From the NCBI RefSeq assembly GCF_016863175.1, contig NZ_BOOJ01000027.1, positions 248,001 to 312,000 on the forward strand: 64,000 nt of DNA, read 5' to 3'. This DNA comes from Paraplanobispora siamensis. Lineage in GTDB: Bacteria; Actinomycetota; Actinomycetes; Streptosporangiales; Streptosporangiaceae. Position numbers and translations under genes: made by a program. The notes under the pieces were generated by a model. The model had not been told where the DNA came from and did not search any database. It was given only the letters and a program-made list of their open reading frames with translations. Within the stretch, counting starts at the first letter, position 1. Every line of letters begins with the position of its first letter. Positions 1-8,165 of the stretch are shown piece after piece.

Positions 1-815
1 GAGCGCGGGCCGACCGTGACCGTGTTGGAGACCGGCTCGATGGACAGCACGTAGCGCGGCCGGCCGTCGGGGGCCGGGCGGTCGATGCGCAGGCCTTTGC
101 GCTGGCCGACGGTGAAGCCGTACGCGCCCTCGTGGCTGCCGACGACCTCGCCGGACTCGTCGACGATCGGGCCCTCGGCCGTGCCGAGGCGCTCGGCCAG
201 GAAGCCGCGGGTGTCGCCGTCGGCGATGAAGCAGATGTCGTGGCTGTCGGGCTTGTCGGCCACCATGAGCCCGCGCCGCGCCGCCTCCTGGCGGACCTCG
301 GCCTTGGTCGAGTCGCCGAGCGGGAAGATCGCGTGCCCGAGCTGCTCGCGGGTGAGCACGCCGAGCACGTAGGACTGGTCCTTGGCCGCGTCCGGGCTGC
401 GGTGCAGCACGCCGTCGACGATCCGGGCGTGGTGGCCGGTGGCCACGGCGTCGAAGCCGAGCGCGAGCGCCCGGTCGAGCACCGCCTCGAACTTGATCTT
501 CTCGTTGCAGCGCAGGCAGGGGTTGGGGGTGCGCCCCGCAGCGTACTCGCTGACGAAGTCCTCGACCACGTCGCGGTGGAAGCGTTCGGCCATGTCCCAG
601 ACGTAGAACGGGATGCCGATCACGTCGGCGGCCCGGCGGGCGTCCCTGGAGTCCTCGATCGTGCAGCACCCGCGGGCGCCGGTCCGATAGGACTGCGGGT
701 TGGCGGACAGCGCCAGGTGCACGCCCGTGACGTCATGGCCCGCCTCGGCGATGCGGGCGGCGGCCACGGCGGAATCGACGCCCCCGGACATGGCGGCAAG
801 CACACGAAGACTCAT
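1..815 (-). CDS. mnmA: tRNA-specific 2-thiouridylase MnmA (C-terminus beyond window edge)
   Basis: MnmA adenylates U34 of Lys, Glu and Gln tRNAs and inserts sulfur to give 2-thiouridine, with sulfur relayed from a cysteine desulfurase. The frame starts ATG at 815 ([19 protein letters not shown]) and stays open to the left edge, so about 271 N-terminal residues are present and roughly 90-100 C-terminal residues are missing. The PP-loop SGGVDS is at residues 10-15. The catalytic cysteine pair is visible as C100 in NPCLRC and C195 in DICFIADG, matching E. coli C102 and C199. The tRNA-binding text GHHAR and DQSYVLG is also present. A likely sulfur donor, the cysteine desulfurase at 6229-7392, lies upstream on the same strand but is separated by unrelated genes. 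The family assignment is secure. Confidence 0.96.
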   Translation of the reverse strand, partial: MSLRVLAAMSGGVDSAVAAARIAEAGHDVTGVHLALSANPQSYRTGARGCCTIEDSRDARRAADVIGIPFYVWDMAERFHRDVVEDFVSEYAAGRTPNPCLRCNEKIKFEAVLDRALALGFDAVATGHHARIVDGVLHRSPDAAKDQSYVLGVLTREQLGHAIFPLGDSTKAEVRQEAARRGLMVADKPDSHDICFIADGDTRGFLAERLGTAEGPIVDESGEVVGSHEGAYGFTVGQRKGLRIDRPAPDGRPRYVLSIEPVSNTVTVGPR

Positions 816-869
816 AACCCTTCGAGGGTACCCGCGCCGGGGGACATGCCGCCGTGCCGCACCCACCGG

Positions 870-899
870 TTGGCAGTGGTCTCGCCGTACTGGGAGAAT
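870..899 (+). promoter_or_regulatory. candidate promoter for the gene at 908
   Basis: TTGGCA (870-875) and GAGAAT (894-899) are separated by 18 bp. The predicted start of transcription falls at about the ATG at 908, which would make the message leaderless. A GGGAG in the same place could instead act as a ribosome site if transcription starts further upstream. Confidence 0.35.
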
Positions 900-907
900 C
901 CGGAACC

Positions 908-1954
908 ATGCGACTGTTCGGGCGCAAGAACGAGTCCGGCGCGGAGCCCGCCGACGGCATCGGCGAGTTCTGGGCGTGGTGGGCCGAGGCCAGGCCGGAG
1001 CTGGACGCGATGGTCGCCGCGGGAGAGGCCGAACGGCTGGCCGAGTGGATCGGTCCCGCGGTCCAGGTCGTCCACCCCTCCCTGGTCTGGGAGATCACCC
1101 CGGGGCTCGGTTCCGACCAGGCCCTGATCGTCACCGCCGCCGGCGATCCCGAGCTGCGCCCCACCGCGCACCGCTGGGCCGCCGCCGCGCCGCCCGCCGA
1201 CGCGCTGTGGGAGTTCCACCCGTCCCGGCGGGCCAACCCGCACGCCATGGACCTCACCCTCGACGTCGGCGGCTACGAGTTCGCGCTGGACAAGCTCGTC
1301 CTGGGCCTGCGGGCCCCGCTCGGCAACCCCCGCGTCGACGTGGTCGCCTACCATCCGATCTTCAGCATCCTCGACGAGGAGACCCGGACCGAGGCCGCGC
1401 TGCTGGCCCTCGACTGGCTGCTCGGTGAGGACGACGTGGCCCGCTGGGTCGGCGACATCTCCGCCGTCCAGTTCGAACCGATCGACGCCGTGCCCGCCGT
1501 CCACCTGCCCAGCGTGGTCGCCGACCTCGCCTCCGGCTTCCAGGAGGAGCAGTGGGCGCTGCTGGAGGGCGAGACCGCCTCCGGCGCCCGCCTGATCGCC
1601 ACCGCGCGCTATCCGCTCCGCCCGGTCGACTATCCGCTGTTCGACCAGCACATCGCGATCACCCTGCCCTATCGGCACCGCGACGCCGACGGCCTGCCCG
1701 CCGGGCCGTCCCTGGAGGCGCTGCGCGACTTCGAGGAGCGCCTGGCGGGCCGGATCAGCAGGCTGAACGGCACCGCCGTGCTGGCCGCCCACATGAGCGC
1801 CGAGGGCCAGCGGGTGCTGCACGTCTACGCCGACCCGGTGGGCGACGCGGCCGTCCACGCCAAGGAGCTGATCATCACCTGGGAGGAGGGCCGGCCCCGC
1901 GTCGACGTCGTCGGCGACCCGGGCTGGACCGCCGTCGCCCCCTTCCTCAACTGA
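908..1954 (+). CDS. conserved hypothetical protein with DUF695-like C-terminus
   Basis: This is a soluble acidic protein of 348 residues with no signal peptide or membrane segment. I chose ATG 908 ([11 protein letters not shown]), not an upstream in-frame ATG at 854, because the upstream 18 codons are Pro/Gly-rich and the gene has promoter-like elements just before 908. The last 110 residues contain an alternating beta pattern followed by [10 protein letters not shown], which resembles the C-terminus of DUF695 proteins; this is a tentative match by eye. The N-terminal part ([13 protein letters not shown]) resembles conserved actinobacterial proteins of unknown role. The gene is divergent from mnmA and converges on the membrane protein ending at 2037. 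No function can be assigned. Confidence 0.8.
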   Translation: MRLFGRKNESGAEPADGIGEFWAWWAEARPELDAMVAAGEAERLAEWIGPAVQVVHPSLVWEITPGLGSDQALIVTAAGDPELRPTAHRWAAAAPPADALWEFHPSRRANPHAMDLTLDVGGYEFALDKLVLGLRAPLGNPRVDVVAYHPIFSILDEETRTEAALLALDWLLGEDDVARWVGDISAVQFEPIDAVPAVHLPSVVADLASGFQEEQWALLEGETASGARLIATARYPLRPVDYPLFDQHIAITLPYRHRDADGLPAGPSLEALRDFEERLAGRISRLNGTAVLAAHMSAEGQRVLHVYADPVGDAAVHAKELIITWEEGRPRVDVVGDPGWTAVAPFLN

Positions 1955-1980
1955 CCCCGCCGGGCCGGGGACCGGCTCGG

Positions 1981-2040
1981 AGGCCAGGTCAGAGGCCAGG
2001 TCAGAGGCGAGGTCAGAGGCGAGGTCAGAGGCGGGGTCAG
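1981..2040 (-). repeat. five 12-bp tandem repeats carrying in-frame TGA codons
   Basis: Five 12-bp units (plus-strand consensus AGGCSAGGTCAG) fill 1981-2040. On the minus strand every unit contains CTC TGA in the same frame as the membrane protein that terminates at 2037, so the true stop is followed by four more in-frame TGA codons, at 2025, 2013, 2001 and 1989. The array sits between two convergent genes. Confidence 0.9.
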
Positions 2041-3608
2041 AGAGGGTCTCGCCGACGCCGTCCCTCACGCAGGACGGAGACCGACAGGACGGCCGCTCCG
2101 GACAGCGCCTGGGCGGCCAGGAACCCGCCGAGCGCGGCGGGCTGGAACAGCAGCGCCGCCGCCAGCGGGAGACAGCCGAGCACCACCAGGTCGACGCCCG
2201 TCAGCGCCCAGACGAGCACGCCCGTGGGCATCGCTCCCATCGGTGTATCGATGACCGGCATCGCGTGGTCGACGGGCCGCCGCCGCGCCATCCGCAGCGC
2301 TCCGGCGGCCAGCGCGGGAGCGGCCGCCGCCCCCAGCAGCCACCACGGGCCCGCGGGAAGGGCGCCGGTCACCGTGAGCCCGGCCAGCACCGCGACCAGC
2401 CAGGCCCCGCCGAGCAGGCCCGGCAGCAGCGCCCGGGCGGCGAGGATCCGCCGGGGGCCGACGGCGAGCAGCCGCGCCAGCGCCGGGTTGTCGCCGTCCC
2501 TGCGCGCGCCCGAGGTGCTCGCCGCCGCGGCGGCGAGCCCGCCGACGAGCATGAGGCCGACGGTCAGCGAGACGCCGAGGAGACCGGGGGTGCCGGCGAG
2601 CCCCGAGGCGCCCTTCACTCCCGCCGCGGTCATCCCCTCCAGGACTCCCCCGCCGGTCCGCGCTATGAGCGCGGGCAGCGCGGCGGTCGCGAACAGTACG
2701 GCGAGCCGCCCGGGACGCCGTCCCAGCCGCCGCCAGTCCTGCCAGGCCGGCGCCATCGGGGCGGGCAGCGCGGGCCACCGCCGGGACCGCAGGGTCCGTC
2801 CCCGCCAGTGCGCGTCCTCCGCGCTCCAGGTCAGGGAGCCGGGCTCCACGGCGACGGCGGCGCCGGCCGCGTGACCCCGCCCGACGGAGGCGTCCAGCAG
2901 GGTCCCGGCCGGGATCCGGTCCAGCACCCTCCGGGCCCGCCGTACCAGCAGACCGGCGAGTGCGGCGGCCATCGCCGCGAGCACCGCTCCGGCGGCCGGC
3001 GGAGCGGAGGCCGCCGCGGCCAGGAGGCGGCGTCCGGCGCCGGATCCCAGCAGCGCGACGGCCACGGCCAGGGCCGCGGCCACGGCGATCGCGGGGCCCG
3101 CCCAGGTGTTCCAGGTCTGCGAGGCCTGCGCCAGCACGGCCGCGGCCATGCCGCCCGTGGCCGCCGCGACGCCGAGGAGCATCGCCGCGGCCAGCCGTAC
3201 GCCCGTGTGGTCCGGGGTGCCCAGGACCGCGAGCAGACCCACGCCGAGCACCGCCCCGGCCACGGCGGAGATCGCGAGCAGGACGCCCGAGGGCCCGCGC
3301 AGCACGGCCCGCCGGTCGAGGGGTGAGAGCAGGAGCCAGGCCGCGTCGGCGGGCGGCAGCGTGACGGGACCGATCGCCCGGGCGGCGGCGAGGAAGCCCG
3401 TACCGGCCAGCATGACCAGGGCGACCCCCGCGCCCATCCGCGACGGGTCCGCCTGCCGGGCGATCGCGGCCAGGAGCGCAGAGGCGGGCTGGGACAACAT
3501 CGCGGCGACCACCGCGAGCCCCAGACCGGTCGAGTAGAGGTCCGTCCAGCTCCGCGGCCGCCGGCTCCTCGACCGGACGAAGCCCCTGATCTCCGCGGCC
3601 GAACTCAT
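2037..3608 (-). CDS. large integral membrane protein, likely ABC-transporter partner (DUF6297-like)
   Basis: The protein has 523 residues and roughly 12 hydrophobic segments rich in Ala, Leu, Gly and Val, with a central hydrophilic stretch (around residues 245-290) that includes DAHWRGRTLRSRRWP. It resembles DUF6297 membrane proteins, which in actinomycetes accompany an ABC ATPase; this is recognised by appearance only. ATG 3608 (MSSAAEIRG) is preceded by GGGAGGGAGAGGGC, a strong ribosome site; a GTG-type start 12 codons upstream is less likely. The ATPase at 3905-4546 lies 296 bp upstream on the same strand, with repeats in between. The pair would form an exporter of unknown substrate. The stop codon lies inside a 12-bp tandem repeat. 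Confidence 0.8.
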   Translation of the reverse strand: MSSAAEIRGFVRSRSRRPRSWTDLYSTGLGLAVVAAMLSQPASALLAAIARQADPSRMGAGVALVMLAGTGFLAAARAIGPVTLPPADAAWLLLSPLDRRAVLRGPSGVLLAISAVAGAVLGVGLLAVLGTPDHTGVRLAAAMLLGVAAATGGMAAAVLAQASQTWNTWAGPAIAVAAALAVAVALLGSGAGRRLLAAAASAPPAAGAVLAAMAAALAGLLVRRARRVLDRIPAGTLLDASVGRGHAAGAAVAVEPGSLTWSAEDAHWRGRTLRSRRWPALPAPMAPAWQDWRRLGRRPGRLAVLFATAALPALIARTGGGVLEGMTAAGVKGASGLAGTPGLLGVSLTVGLMLVGGLAAAAASTSGARRDGDNPALARLLAVGPRRILAARALLPGLLGGAWLVAVLAGLTVTGALPAGPWWLLGAAAAPALAAGALRMARRRPVDHAMPVIDTPMGAMPTGVLVWALTGVDLVVLGCLPLAAALLFQPAALGGFLAAQALSGAAVLSVSVLREGRRRRDPL

Positions 3609-3649
3609 GCCCTCTCCCTCCCGCACGACCTCACGACGCTCCACCCGGG

Positions 3650-3865
3650 CTCACGGCGCATTCCAGCCCCACGACCGCGCAAGGCCTTCCTCCCGGACTC
3701 ACGACGCATTCCAGCCCCACGACCGCACAAGGCTTCCTCCCGGACTCACGGCGCCTCCCACGTGGCCTCACAAGGCTTCCTCCCGGCAAACGATCAGGGA
3801 CCGCCCCGTGCTCCCGGACGCCGGGTTCCGGCCCCGGCCGTCGCGTCGCCGGGTTCCGGCCCCGG
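3650..3865. repeat. degenerate tandem repeats in the gap between ATPase and membrane protein
   Basis: Three tandem copies of a 42-48 bp unit (starting at 3650, 3698 and 3745, each beginning CTCACGRCGC and ending CTTCCTCCCGG) fill 3650-3787. A second, 28-bp-period duplication follows, with CGCCGGGTTCCGGCCCCGG at 3819-3837 and again at 3847-3865. The 296-bp gap contains no credible gene. The repeats may simply be slippage products. Confidence 0.8.
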
Positions 3866-3904
3866 GCTCCGGGACGTCGCGCGGGCCGGGTGGCGCGGGT
3901 GGGT

Positions 3905-4546
3905 TCACACGGTGGTCTCGGCGCGGCCGTCGGCCAGGGCGACCCGGCGGCTGCGGGCGGCCTCGGCGAGGCCGGGGTCGTGGGTGGCCATCACCACCGT
4001 GCCGCCCTCCGCCGCGTAGTCCGTCAGGATCTCGGCCAGCCGCCGCCGGAACTCCGCGTCGAGTCCCCGCTCGGGCTCGTCCAGCAGCAGCACCCGGCTC
4101 GGCCGCAGCAGGGTCATCGCCAGCAGGAGGCGCTGCCGCTGGCCGGTCGACAGGGCCGGGGGGACCGCGTCCGCCCGGGAGGCCAGGCCGAAGGACTCCA
4201 GCGCCTCTCCGATGTCCATCCGGGGTCCGGCGTGGACCGCGGCCATCAGCTCCAGGTGCTCGCGGACGGTCAGTCCCGGGTACCAGGCGGGCTCGTCGGC
4301 CACCAGGGCGACCTCACGCCAGAACGCGGGCTCGTCGCGGGGCGGCCCGCCGAGGACGGCGACCTCTCCCGCGTCGGCCGTCCGGAGCCCGGCCAGGCAG
4401 CGCAGCAGCGTCGACTTGCCCACCCCGTTCGGCCCCGTCACGGCGACGATCTCGCCGTGCGCGACCTCGAGGTCGACCCCCTGGAGCACGGGATTGCCGC
4501 CGAGCGTGACCTCGACCCCACGGGTCACGATGATCGCTTCGCTCAC
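3905..4546 (-). CDS. ABC transporter ATP-binding protein
   Basis: This 213-residue protein is one complete ABC ATPase domain. The Walker A motif GPNGVGKS is near residues 38-45, the signature is LSTGQRQRLLLA rather than LSGGQ, the Walker B is VLLLDEPERGLD, and the H-loop is MATHDPGLA. It should power the DUF6297-like membrane protein encoded just downstream. GTG at 4546 is preceded by TAGGGT and only six bases, so the transcript may be leaderless. The gene is divergent from the secreted FG-GAP protein. The subfamily is that of small exporter ATPases such as CcmA; the substrate is unknown. Confidence 0.92.
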   Translation of the reverse strand: MSEAIIVTRGVEVTLGGNPVLQGVDLEVAHGEIVAVTGPNGVGKSTLLRCLAGLRTADAGEVAVLGGPPRDEPAFWREVALVADEPAWYPGLTVREHLELMAAVHAGPRMDIGEALESFGLASRADAVPPALSTGQRQRLLLAMTLLRPSRVLLLDEPERGLDAEFRRRLAEILTDYAAEGGTVVMATHDPGLAEAARSRRVALADGRAETTV

Positions 4547-4552
4547 CGTTCG

Positions 4553-4558
4553 ACCCTA
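4553..4558 (-). promoter_or_regulatory. -10 box TAGGGT for a leaderless ABC ATPase transcript
   Basis: The minus strand reads TAGGGT-TCGAAC-GTG, putting the expected transcription start on the GTG codon at 4546. No convincing -35 hexamer is visible 17-18 bp upstream. Confidence 0.4.
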
Positions 4559-4730
4559 GCCACCGTCCGCCTCCCGCGTGCGCCGCGATCCGCGGGCGTC
4601 CCGCGGGCGTGGTCCCGAACCTCTCAGGAGACGCCCGCCGCGGCCGATGGTCCGGGTAACCCACGCCCGACGCGTCATCGTGCCCCGGACGGGCCTGCGC
4701 GGGCGCCATCGCTCACGGAGGAGCGCTTTC

Positions 4731-6128
4731 ATGAACACGTCCCATCCGGTGCCGCCCGGCTCGACCGCCCGCCGGCGCCGCATCGTCTCCCTGCTCGCGG
4801 CGGTGACGCTGACATCCGGAGCGCTGGCCGCCACCGCCGCGCCCGCCCAGGCCCTCACCACCTGCGCTCCCGGCCTCCTGGGCCCGGCGGTCGACCACCC
4901 CGTCGGGATCACTCCGAACCGCACGATAACCACCGATCTCAACGAGGACGGCCACGCCGACCTCGTCGTGTCCCAGGGCGGGACCTCCACCTCCCTGCAG
5001 GTGCTGCTCGGCACCGGCGACGGCGGCTTCCAGACGCCCGCGACCGTCACCGTCCCGGAGTACGTCGGCTCCCCCGCCGTGGGCGACTTCGACGGCGACG
5101 ACCACGTCGACCTGGTGGTGACGAACTACAGCGACCCCAGCTTCTCGGTCCTGCCCGGCAACGGCGACGGCACCTTCCGCGCGGCCGTGACCACCTCCAC
5201 GGTCGAAACCGTCTACTCGGCCGTCTCGGGCGACTTCGACGGCGACGGCGCAGACGACCTGGCGACGACGAACTCCAGCGGCTCGGTCCACGTGCTGCTC
5301 GGCGACGGCGACGGCACCTTCCAGCCACCGGTGGACACCGGCGCCGGGGCGGCCATGAGTGAGATCGTCGTGAGGGACTTCGACTCCGACGGCCGCACCG
5401 ACCTGGCGGTGACCGGTTCCTTCATGAACGTCAACTCCGTCGAGGTCCTGCTCGGCGACGGCGACGGCACCTTCCAGCCGACCGCCTTCTACCCGGGCGG
5501 GACGAACCTGTGGGGCTTCGTCGGCGCCGACTTCGACGCTGACGGCACCCCCGACCTGGCGACCCTCGACGCGACCACCAACAGCGCAGTCGTGCTGATC
5601 GGCGAGGGCGACGGCACCTTCCGCACGCCCGTCCCCCACGCCGTGAGCTCGGACGCCAACGGCCTCGTGGCGGCCGACATCGACGGCGACGGCTCCGCCG
5701 ACCTGATCGTGAGGGAGTCGGGCGTCCTCGGCGCGTTCTCGGTGCTGGCGGCCAAGGGCGACGGCACCTTCCACACGCCCGTCGGCTTCGCGCCCGGCAG
5801 GAACAACCTGACGTGGGCCGGGACCGGTGACTTCAACGGTGACGGCGGCGCCGACGTGGTGCTGCTGGGCGACGGGAACGGCGTCTCGGTGATGCTGACC
5901 TCCTGCACGACCGTCCCCGACCCGACGCCGCCGGCGCCTCCGGCCCCCACCGCGCCCAAGCCGGCTCCCAAGCCGCCGGTCAAGAAGCCGGTGGTGAAGA
6001 AGCCCGTGGTCGCGCCCAAGCCGAAGCCGCCGGTCAAGCCCAAGCAGCCCAAGAACGCGCCGAAGCCGAAGCAGGTGGAGAAGAAGATCAAGCAGGTCAA
6101 GCTGAAGTGGGGCAAGGGCGCCTCGTGA
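4731..6128 (+). CDS. secreted FG-GAP/VCBS repeat protein with Lys/Pro-rich tail
   Basis: This is a 465-residue exported protein. ATG 4731 follows GGAGGAGCG. An Arg-rich start (ARRRR), a hydrophobic core and an AQA-type cleavage site near residue 41 form a signal peptide. At least seven calcium-loop repeats follow, including DLNEDGHADL, DFDGDDHVDL, DFDGDGADDL, DFDSDGRTDL, DFDADGTPDL, DIDGDGSADL and DFNGDGGADV. This spacing fits a seven-bladed FG-GAP beta-propeller such as integrin alpha-type domains. The last 70 residues are Pro/Lys-rich (PKPAPKPPVKKPVVKK) and strongly basic, which could bind anionic cell wall or DNA. There is no LPXTG motif or C-terminal membrane anchor. The ligand is unknown. 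An upstream in-frame start at 4578 would add a non-signal extension and is rejected. Confidence 0.9.
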   Translation: MNTSHPVPPGSTARRRRIVSLLAAVTLTSGALAATAAPAQALTTCAPGLLGPAVDHPVGITPNRTITTDLNEDGHADLVVSQGGTSTSLQVLLGTGDGGFQTPATVTVPEYVGSPAVGDFDGDDHVDLVVTNYSDPSFSVLPGNGDGTFRAAVTTSTVETVYSAVSGDFDGDGADDLATTNSSGSVHVLLGDGDGTFQPPVDTGAGAAMSEIVVRDFDSDGRTDLAVTGSFMNVNSVEVLLGDGDGTFQPTAFYPGGTNLWGFVGADFDADGTPDLATLDATTNSAVVLIGEGDGTFRTPVPHAVSSDANGLVAADIDGDGSADLIVRESGVLGAFSVLAAKGDGTFHTPVGFAPGRNNLTWAGTGDFNGDGGADVVLLGDGNGVSVMLTSCTTVPDPTPPAPPAPTAPKPAPKPPVKKPVVKKPVVAPKPKPPVKPKQPKNAPKPKQVEKKIKQVKLKWGKGAS

Positions 6129-6174
6129 CCCGGTGAAGCCTCGTGACCGGGTGAAGCATCGTGACCCGGTGAAG
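6121..6174 (+). repeat. three 18-bp repeats duplicating the FG-GAP gene stop region
   Basis: Units CCTCGTGACCCGGTGAAG, CCTCGTGACCGGGTGAAG and CATCGTGACCCGGTGAAG occupy 6121-6138, 6139-6156 and 6157-6174. The first includes the native stop TGA at 6126-6128, and the other two carry TGA in the same reading frame at 6144 and 6162. Confidence 0.9.
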
Positions 6175-6228
6175 GCGGTGGGTCCCGCGGCCCGCCGCCT
6201 TCCGTGCGTGTACGGCCCGAGCGGACGG

Positions 6229-7392
6229 TCAGGTCAGGCCGGCGCGGCGGGCCCGTTCCACCACCAGGCCGATGACGTCGGCGACGCGGTCGACGTCGGC
6301 CTCGGTGGAGGTGTGGCCCAGGGAGAAGCGCAGGGAACCGCGGGCCCGGACGCTGTCGGCGCCCATGGCGATCAGGACGTGGGAGGGCTGGGCCACCCCG
6401 GCCGAGCAGGCGGATCCGGTGGAGCACTCCACGCCCTTGGCGTCCAGGAGCATGAGCAGGGCGTCGCCCTCGCAGCCGGGGAAGGAGAAGTGCGCGTTGC
6501 CGGGGAGCCGGTCGACCGGGTCGCCGTTGAGGATCACATCGGGTACGGCCTGCCGTACCCGGCGGATCAGGTCGTCGCGGAGTTCGGCCATCCGGGCCGC
6601 CGTCTCGGCCTGGCGGGCCACCGCGATCTGCACCGCCGCGGCGAGCCCGGCGACCGAGGGGGCGTCGAGCGTGCCCGAGCGCACGTCGCGCTCCTGGCCG
6701 CCGCCGTGCAGGACCGGCACCGGGTCGACGCCCCTGGCCAGCAGCAGCGCGCCGACGCCCAGCGGGCCGCCGACCTTGTGACCGGAGATCGTCAGGGCGT
6801 CCACCCCGGCTCCGGCGAAGTCCACCGGGAGCTGGCCGACCGCCTGGACCGCGTCGGTGTGGAACGGGATGCCGTGGTCGTGGGCGATCGCGGCGAGCAC
6901 GTGGACCGGCTGGACGGTGCCGACCTCGTTGTTGGCCCACATCACGCTCACCAGGGCGACGCTGTCGGGATCGCGCTCGACGGCCTCGCGCAGGGTCTGC
7001 GGGTGCACCCGGCCGAACTCGTCGACGTCGAGCAGCTCGACGGTCGCGCCCTGCCGGTCGCCCAGCCAGTGCGCGGGGTCGAGCGCGGCGTGGTGCTCGA
7101 CCGAGCTGATCAGGATGCGGGTCGCCCCCTTGGCCCGCCGGGCCCAGTAGAGGCCTTTGATGGCGAGGTTGTCGGCCTCGGTGCCGCCGGAGGTGAACAC
7201 CACCTCGCTGGGCCGGGCGCCGAGCGCGTCGGCGATGCTCTCGCGCGACTCCTCCACGACCTGGCGGATCCGGCGGCCGGCCGTGTGCAGCGACGAGGCG
7301 TTGCCGACCCGGCCGAGGTGGGCGGTCATCGCCTCGACGGCCTCGGGAAGCATCGGCGTGGTCGCCGCATGATCGAGATAGGCGGGCTCCAC
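6229..7392 (-). CDS. cysteine desulfurase (NifS/IscS class V aminotransferase)
   Basis: The enzyme removes sulfur from L-cysteine as a persulfide using PLP, supplying tRNA thiolation and Fe-S assembly. It has 387 residues, the usual length. The opening YLDHAATTP is diagnostic, the PLP-binding lysine is K206 in SGHKVGG, and the persulfide cysteine is in [11 protein letters not shown] (C329, with C323 before it). The GTG start at 7392 has GGAGGGGAG about ten bases upstream. In many actinobacteria a cysteine desulfurase lies close to mnmA, which is also on this strand at 1-815, so a role in 2-thiouridine synthesis is a reasonable inference. Group I-type loop features make it more like IscS than SufS. 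Confidence 0.95.
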   Translation of the reverse strand: MEPAYLDHAATTPMLPEAVEAMTAHLGRVGNASSLHTAGRRIRQVVEESRESIADALGARPSEVVFTSGGTEADNLAIKGLYWARRAKGATRILISSVEHHAALDPAHWLGDRQGATVELLDVDEFGRVHPQTLREAVERDPDSVALVSVMWANNEVGTVQPVHVLAAIAHDHGIPFHTDAVQAVGQLPVDFAGAGVDALTISGHKVGGPLGVGALLLARGVDPVPVLHGGGQERDVRSGTLDAPSVAGLAAAVQIAVARQAETAARMAELRDDLIRRVRQAVPDVILNGDPVDRLPGNAHFSFPGCEGDALLMLLDAKGVECSTGSACSAGVAQPSHVLIAMGADSVRARGSLRFSLGHTSTEADVDRVADVIGLVVERARRAGLT

Positions 7393-7467
7393 GGCCGCAC
7401 TCCCCTCCGCAACTGATTTTCAGCCTTCCAAGCGTATCCGCGCCCGGGTGAAGCCCCGTCCCCCGCG

Positions 7468-7497
7468 TTGACCACTAAACCGTCCAGCCGGTACAGT
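7468..7497 (+). promoter_or_regulatory. promoter and overlapping operator of the TetR gene
   Basis: TTGACC (7468-7473) and TACAGT (7492-7497) are separated by 18 bp, a good housekeeping-sigma promoter. The predicted start of transcription is at about 7504, the ATG itself. An imperfect inverted repeat, ACTAAACCG (7474-7482) and CGGTACAGT (7489-7497), with seven of nine pairs matching, covers the spacer and -10 box and is a natural autorepression site. Confidence 0.6.
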
Positions 7498-7503
7498 AAA
7501 GCC

Positions 7504-8010
7504 ATGAGACGCGAGGGACTGCTGGACGCGGCCGAGGAGCTGCTGTCGGACCAGGGCTCCTCCGCACTCACCCTGGCGGCCGTCGCCGAGCGCGCGGGCT
7601 GCAGCAAAGGCGGCCTGCTCTACCACTTCAGCAGCAAGGAAGCCTTGATCAAAGGCATGGTCGAGCGGCTGATCGAGGAGTTCGACGAGCTGGTCGCCGC
7701 CCAGGGGCACGACACCTACACCAAGAACTATCTGGCCGCCACCCTCGCCGCCGTGCGAAGCGGCAGGATCCGGCGCTGGGCGGTGGTCACCGGAGCCGCC
7801 GGCAACCCCTATCTGCTCGCGCCGCTGCGTGAGGCGATGGCCCGCTGGCACCGCGAGGGCCTCGACAGGGAGCCCGACCCGGCCGCCGCACAGATCGTGC
7901 GCCTGGCCTGCGAGGGGCTGTGGGACGTGGTCAGCCATGATCCCGGCCTCTACGACGACTCCCGTTACGCGGAGCTGGAAAGGCGCCTGCTGGATCTGCT
8001 GTCGGAATAG
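7504..8010 (+). CDS. TetR-family transcriptional regulator
   Basis: This is a 168-residue repressor with an N-terminal helix-turn-helix at about residues 23-45 (TLAAVAERAGCSKGGLLYHF) and a Trp-poor helical C-terminal ligand domain related to TetR_C proteins. I chose ATG 7504 because a strong promoter ends seven bases before it; the TTG at 7468 is part of the -35 box. It is followed after 155 bp, and after a strong terminator, by an MFS transporter. TetR proteins often control a neighbouring exporter, but no copy of the 7474-7497 operator is obvious before the MFS gene, so control of that gene is not shown. Confidence 0.93.
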   Translation: MRREGLLDAAEELLSDQGSSALTLAAVAERAGCSKGGLLYHFSSKEALIKGMVERLIEEFDELVAAQGHDTYTKNYLAATLAAVRSGRIRRWAVVTGAAGNPYLLAPLREAMARWHREGLDREPDPAAAQIVRLACEGLWDVVSHDPGLYDDSRYAELERRLLDLLSE

Positions 8011-8081
8011 CGCTCCCCCGCGCCACGACAGACCCGCCCCTCACCCGGCCCCGCCCGGGGTCACTGTCCGTACACGCTGGT

Positions 8082-8117
8082 GGTCGCTTCCGCATGCGCG
8101 GAAGCGACCGGCTTTTC
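8082..8117 (+). terminator. intrinsic terminator after the TetR gene
   Basis: A perfect 12-bp stem, GGTCGCTTCCGC (8082-8093) and GCGGAAGCGACC (8098-8109), has a 4-nt loop and is followed by GGCTTTTCT. Confidence 0.85.
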
Positions 8118-8165
8118 TGTGCCCGCCCCACGTCATTTGGAAACCTCCACTGAAGGGATTACGTC

